From positions 1 through 11,468 of the forward strand of contig JAAUPT010000023.1 in NCBI GenBank assembly GCA_012032965.1: DNA of 11,468 bases. The letters are read 5' to 3'. The stretch is from Nitrospira sp. Its GTDB lineage: Bacteria; Nitrospirota; Nitrospiria; Nitrospirales; Nitrospiraceae. A program made the translations under genes and the position numbers. Positions 7,943 to 11,468 of this stretch are shown piece after piece (positions within the stretch are counted from its first letter, which is position 1; the number at the start of each line of letters is the position of its first letter). The notes below the pieces were generated by a model. The model was not told the DNA's origin. It saw nothing but the letters and a program-made list of their open reading frames with translations, and ran no database searches.

Positions 7943-8921
7943 TCCCATCACCGACTCGACCCTCCGCCCATACGGACTGTGGCAACTTGCGCTGCCCATC
8001 TTGTGCCTCGTATCGTACCTGATGACCGGTTGTGCCCCACCCTCACAAATCCCGCCCTATTTTGAAACGTTAGATCGCCCCCCAGGAGAACCCATCCCGA
8101 TCAAGACCGTTCTCGTCCATAATCAGCGGATCGCGTACCTTGATGTCGGCACCGGCCCACCCGTCATCCTGATCCATGGCTTTGGGGGATCCATGTGGCA
8201 ATGGGAACATCAGCAGCACACCTTATCTAAGCAGTTCCGTGTGCTCACGCTGGACCTGCCTGGTTCTGGGCTTTCCGACAAGCCCGACATCGACTACCGC
8301 ACAGACCAGATGTTGGACTTTTGTATCGGATTCATGAAGGCCCTTCAGATTGACAAGGCGACACTTGTCGGCAATTCCATGGGTGCGGGATTAGCCATTG
8401 GCATGGCAATCATCCATCCCACGCGCGTCGACAAACTGGTGCTCATCAGCGGGTTGCCGTCTCAGGTCATGGTCAAGCTCAGTAGCCGGTCATTCAGGCA
8501 AGTCCTGGAAACGCGAGCCCCAGTCTGGCTGATTTCGTTGGGCAATTGGTTGTTCGGTGGAATGGCGACCGAATCCGTACTCAAGGAAATCGTGCACGAC
8601 CATACCCTTCTCACACCGGCCGTCATCGACCGATCGAACCGCAATCGTCGACGCCCCGGCATCATCAAACCCATCATGGCCGTGAGAAATGCCCTCCCCT
8701 CCTGGGAAACCGATTTCGCCCCACGCCTCAGCACCATCGCACACCCAACCCTGATCATCTGGGGGGAATACGACCGAGTGTTCCCCATGCCCGTGGGTGA
8801 AGAACTTCACCACAGAATCCGTGGATCACAGTTCGTCAGGATCCCCAATGCCGGTCATATGCCGCAATGGGAACGCCCGGGGCTGGTGAACCGATCGCTG
8901 ATCGCGTATATTCAATCGTAA
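7917..8921 (+). CDS. Lipoprotein-anchored alpha/beta hydrolase
   Basis: This 334-residue product has a hydrophobic N-terminal segment (21-36) ending in a lipobox-like 'LMTGC' with Cys39, so it is probably exported and lipid-anchored. The alpha/beta hydrolase fold is complete. The oxyanion region is 'ILIHGFGG' (84-91), followed by 'LDLPGSGLSDKP' (112-123). The nucleophile elbow 'GNSMG' holds Ser154, 'IIWGEYD' holds the acid Asp286, and 'NAGH' holds His314. The family includes esterases, lipases, haloalkane dehalogenases and C-C hydrolases, and the substrate cannot be read from this. The ATG at 7917 lies inside the repaired pycB 3' end, a 26-base overlap. No good ribosome site precedes it, so translation may be coupled to pycB, or a TTG at 7935-7937 may be used. 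tpx starts 63 bases after its stop. Confidence 0.8.
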   Translation: MKRSFNLSNPITDSTLRPYGLWQLALPILCLVSYLMTGCAPPSQIPPYFETLDRPPGEPIPIKTVLVHNQRIAYLDVGTGPPVILIHGFGGSMWQWEHQQHTLSKQFRVLTLDLPGSGLSDKPDIDYRTDQMLDFCIGFMKALQIDKATLVGNSMGAGLAIGMAIIHPTRVDKLVLISGLPSQVMVKLSSRSFRQVLETRAPVWLISLGNWLFGGMATESVLKEIVHDHTLLTPAVIDRSNRNRRRPGIIKPIMAVRNALPSWETDFAPRLSTIAHPTLIIWGEYDRVFPMPVGEELHHRIRGSQFVRIPNAGHMPQWERPGLVNRSLIAYIQS

Positions 8922-8970
8922 CGTCGAAGGGCACTACCCAAAAACGATGACCGATCACTCATGATCTTCA

Positions 8971-8978
8971 GAAAGGAG
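8971..8978 (+). promoter_or_regulatory. Strong ribosome binding site deciding the tpx start
   Basis: GAAAGGAG ends 6 bases before ATG 8985-8987. This picks that start over the in-frame ATG at 8961, whose extra residues 'MIFRKEYT' would precede a normal lipoprotein signal peptide. Confidence 0.75.
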
Positions 8979-8984
8979 TATACG

Positions 8985-9652
8985 ATGCGGACGCGATACT
9001 ATTATGGGTTCATCAGCACAGCGCTGTGCCTCTCACTTGGCCTCATGGGATGCCAGACAACAGCCGGATCATCCGGACAGGCCTTCTCGTACAAGAACAT
9101 GCCGGTGGCAGACGGGAGCGCAACCGCTGGAGAAGGAAATATGGTCCTGTTCAAAGGCAACTCACTGCCCTTGAGCGGCAACGGAGTGAAGGTCGGGGAT
9201 ATGCTGCGGGACGTCAAGGTGGCGCAGAACGACTTGACGCTCATCAATATCGTGGAAACGAAAGGCGCGGGAAAAGTACGCATCATCAATGTCGTCCCCT
9301 CCCTTGATACACCGGTCTGTGAGCAACAGACACATCTTCTCAGCGAGAAAAATAAAGGCCTTGATAAATGGTAGAACTCATCACGGTCAGTGTGGATACC
9401 CCCTTTGCGCAGAAACGTTTTGCCCAGGAAGCCAAGATCGCCAATGTGACGTTCTTGTCCGATTATCGAGGCGGCGACTTCGGGAAAACCCATGGCCTCT
9501 TCTTGGAAGGTCCACACATTTTGACCAGAGCTGTGATGGTCGTCGATACGATGAACACGATTCGCTATCTCCAGATCACCCCTGAGCTCACCCAACTACC
9601 GGACATGGAAGAAGCCTTCCAGTTCGCCCGTCGATTGGTGACCCAAAGCTAA
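8985..9652 (+). CDS. tpx: Lipoprotein thiol peroxidase (Tpx family), resolving Cys absent, one frame break
   Basis: Tpx enzymes are thioredoxin-fold peroxiredoxins that reduce hydrogen and lipid peroxides. The repaired product is 222 residues. A signal peptide with lipobox 'GLMGC' (Cys23) is followed by a Gly/Ser-rich spacer and then the Tpx domain from about 52. The active-site block 'PSLDTPVC' gives Thr109 and peroxidatic Cys112, and 'ILTRAV' keeps the conserved Arg. In typical Tpx the resolving Cys lies in 'PFAQSRFC'. Here the matching text is 'PFAQKRFA' (Ala147), and no other Cys exists in the mature part besides the lipidated one. One A is missing in the A3 run at 9366-9368: 'NKGLDK' must continue into 'MVELITVSVDTPFAQ'. 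As written the frame ends at TAG 9372-9374. The lipid anchor is unusual for Tpx, which is more often cytosolic or periplasmic. sthA follows 86 bases later. Confidence 0.85.
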
Positions 9653-9673
9653 GAGGAAGGTAGGTTGGAACCG

Positions 9674-9719
9674 AGGTGACGGGGAGCCTGTAGTCGTTCT
9701 GTCGGCTCAACCGTCACCT
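9674..9719. repeat. Long two-part stem-loop between tpx and sthA
   Basis: AGGTGACGG (9674-9682) pairs perfectly with CCGTCACCT (9711-9719). Inside, GAGCC (9684-9688) pairs with GGCTC (9704-9708), leaving a 1x2 internal loop and a 15-base end loop. It ends 19 bases before the sthA ATG. No T-run follows, so a classic terminator is unlikely. It could attenuate, protect or separate the two transcripts, or be a protein-binding palindrome. Confidence 0.7.
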
Positions 9720-9738
9720 GAGTGTTCAAGAAGCTCTG

Positions 9739-11138
9739 ATGGCTCATTACAATCTACTTGTCATCGGTTCGGGACCAGCCGGGCAAAAGGCAGCGGTCCA
9801 GGCCTCGAAACTCGGCAAGCGAGTGGGCGTGATCGAGCAGAAAGAAGTCGTCGGAGGTGTCTGCATCAATACGGGCACGATTCCGAGTAAGGCCCTTCGA
9901 GAAGCCGTACTCTATTTTCCGGAATTCCACAACGCAGCATCTACGGGACTCCGCACCGACTTAAGGAAACGATCACGATCGAGGAACTCTCTCTCCACGC
10001 CACCTACGTCATCAAGAACGAGATCAAGGTCGTGCACGATCAGATGGCCAGGAACCGAATCGATATGATTTTCGGATCAGCCAGTTTTCTCGATGCGCAC
10101 CGTCTTTGCATTCGACACTGGAACGACTCGGTCGAACATACGGCAGACTTCATTGTCATTGCCGTCGGCACAAAACCAAGCCGCCCCTCCGATATTCCGT
10201 TCGACGACATTTCCATCATCGATTCGGACGGACTCCTGACGCTGAAACGCCTTCCCACCTCCATCGTCATCGTCGGAGGTGGGGTCATCGGCACAGAGTA
10301 CGCCTCCATCCTCGCCGCACTGGGAATTTCTACGACCCTCATCGACAAACGTCCGCGTCTGTTAGAGTTCGCCGATACCCAAATCATCGATATGCTCCAA
10401 CGCAAATTAAAAGAAAGCGGCGTTGTCCTGTATCACGAAGAAGAAGTGGTCAAGATCAAGAAGGGAGATGACCATTGATCGATGTTCGCTTGCGGCATGC
10501 CAAGCCGCTCCAAACATCTACGCTTATGTATGCGATCGGCCGGGTCGGCGCGACAAAGGAGCTCAATCTGGAAGCGGCAGGATTGAAATCGGACAATCGC
10601 GGTCGTCTGAGTGTCAACGAACACTTCCAGACCTTGGTTCCACATATCTATGCAGCCGGCGACGTCATCGGCTTTCCGGCCCTAGCCTCGACCGCGATGC
10701 AGCAAGGACGCCACGCCTCCTGCCATGCCTTCGGCTATCCGGATCGCATCGACAACTCGTTATTGCCCTATGGCATTTACTCCATTCCGCAAATCTCCAT
10801 GGTCGGAGTGAGCGAGGAAGAACTCACCCAGGCTGAAATCCCCTATGCCGTGGGTATCGCACACTATAGAGAAATCGCCCGAGGGCTGCTGATGGGCGAC
10901 GAGACCGGCATGCTCAAGCTCTTGTTTCACAGTCGGACACATGAAGTACTCGGCGTTCATGTCATCGGCGAGGGCGCGACGGAGCTAATACACATCGGTC
11001 AGGCAGTCATGGCCTTTCACGGAAAGATCGATTATTTCATCGACACGGTCTTTAACTATCCGACCACTGGCAGAATGTTACAAAGTGGCCGCACTGGACG
11101 GCATCAATCGTTTACCCAGGCCCTGGACTCCATACTGA
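9739..11138 (+). CDS. sthA: Soluble (Si-specific) NAD(P)+ transhydrogenase, with three frame breaks
   Basis: SthA is a cytoplasmic FAD enzyme exchanging hydride between NADPH and NAD+. The repaired product is 466 residues, equal to the E. coli enzyme. The FAD motif 'VIGSGPAG' is at 8-15. '[13 protein letters not shown]' (39-51) keeps only the first Cys of the disulfide-reductase pair, the second being Thr, as in transhydrogenases and unlike lipoamide dehydrogenase. The NAD(P) motif is '[14 protein letters not shown]', the second FAD block 'IYAAGDVIG', and the dimer-domain end '[17 protein letters not shown]' is typical of SthA. Breaks: one base missing near 9937 ('FHNA' to '[10 protein letters not shown]'); one missing at the TT of 10475-10476 ('KKGDDH' to 'IDVRLRH'); one extra base near A11066 ('NYPT' to 'LAECYKV'). 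The last repair ends the gene at TGA 11136-11138. Without repair three fragments result. A stem-loop precedes the start and tenA follows. Confidence 0.85.
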
Positions 11139-11224
11139 TCATATCGAGACCTGTGCAACGCGTGGCCCGCGTCTTAAACCGAAACGTTGCTCACGAGATA
11201 CCCAGCGTCTCTAGAAAGGGTGCT

Positions 11225-11468
11225 ATGTCGTTCTCACGGCATCTGAGAAAACTCGCCACGTCAATCTGGGAGGCCCAACTTACCCATCCCTTCGTCGTCA
11301 CCCTCGGTAGCGGCACGTTGCCTGAAAGCAAATTCAAATATTACATTCTGCAAGACGCCCGCTTTCTGGGTGATCTGGCGCGCGTCTTTTCCGCCGCAGC
11401 ACAGAAAGCGTCTGATTCTGAATCGGCATTGCGCTTTTTAAAGAAACAATCGATAAATCTGCATAGCT
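11225..11468 (+). CDS. tenA: TenA/thiaminase II family protein, 5' part only
   Basis: ATG 11225 is preceded by AGAAAGGG, about 5 bases away. The 81 visible residues match the TenA N-terminal half: 'LRKLATSIWEAQLTHPFV', then 'LGSGTLPESKFKYYILQDA' (the conserved GTLP...F..Y..QD block, with the substrate-pocket Asp), then 'FLGDLARVFSAAAQKA'. The gene runs off the window. TenA enzymes salvage degraded thiamin by hydrolysing aminopyrimidine precursors to HMP, in the cytoplasm; some family members have other roles. The gap to sthA is 86 bases, so co-transcription is possible but not shown. No thiamin riboswitch is visible in that gap. Confidence 0.85.
   Translation, partial: MSFSRHLRKLATSIWEAQLTHPFVVTLGSGTLPESKFKYYILQDARFLGDLARVFSAAAQKASDSESALRFLKKQSINLHS

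Noticed and set aside
4521..11138. Programmed ribosomal frameshifting as the explanation for the frame breaks
   Set aside because: The breaks are of both signs, occur up to three times in one gene, lack consistent slippery heptamers or downstream structures, and hit genes not known to use recoding.
9739..11138. Lipoamide dehydrogenase or mercuric reductase identity for the FAD enzyme
   Set aside because: The second redox Cys is Thr ('[10 protein letters not shown]') and the C-terminus lacks the dehydrogenase His-Glu 'HAHPT..E' block, having the SthA-type 'FNYPT' end instead.
10478..11468. An sthA-tenA fusion in frame 2, open from 10478 to the window end
   Set aside because: The frame-2 text after 11066 loses SthA similarity, while frame 3 gives the typical SthA C-terminus '[12 protein letters not shown]' and a proper stop at 11138. 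The tenA ATG has its own ribosome site.

Overview
The window looks like a chromosomal stretch of a Gram-negative-type bacterium. Several products carry signal peptides or lipoboxes, and codon use is moderately GC-rich. A separate two-subunit biotin-dependent carboxylase (PycA/PycB), a soluble transhydrogenase and TenA together suggest a Nitrospira-like (Nitrospirota) chemolithoautotroph. That placement is inferred from gene content and protein flavour, not from a marker gene. I see no tRNA, rRNA, CRISPR array, insertion sequence or phage gene.

Left part (1-2702): the C-terminal end of a surface or exported protein with an IPT/TIG-like beta fold (+), then a convergent nucleotidyltransferase of the sugar-1-phosphate type (-). 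A small periplasmic protein with an HMA-like fold follows (+), then a short coiled-coil lipoprotein (-). Next comes a gene-free stretch with several inverted repeats, and a 75-residue membrane protein (-).

Middle (2703-4520): a second gene-poor stretch, then an exported protein of unknown function (-) split by one missing base. A divergent intergenic region follows, leading into the right-hand genes.

Right part (4521-11468): six genes all on the + strand. They are pycA and pycB (ATP-dependent biotin carboxylase plus carboxyltransferase/biotin carrier), a lipoprotein alpha/beta hydrolase overlapping the end of pycB, a lipoprotein thiol peroxidase (tpx), a soluble pyridine nucleotide transhydrogenase (sthA), and the start of a TenA/thiaminase II gene cut by the window edge. 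PycAB would feed C4 acids into central or reductive TCA metabolism. The tpx-sthA pair suggests a peroxide/NAD(P)H redox module, but that link is inferred only from adjacency.

The strongest overall observation is that five genes (the exported protein, pycA, pycB, tpx, sthA) are each broken by one to three single-base indels, many in short homopolymers. Conserved family motifs continue cleanly in the next frame each time. Repairing them restores family-typical lengths and ends, so they are most likely sequence errors rather than decayed genes. I found no convincing undescribed multi-gene system. The most interesting biology is a membrane-anchored Tpx that appears to lack its resolving cysteine.
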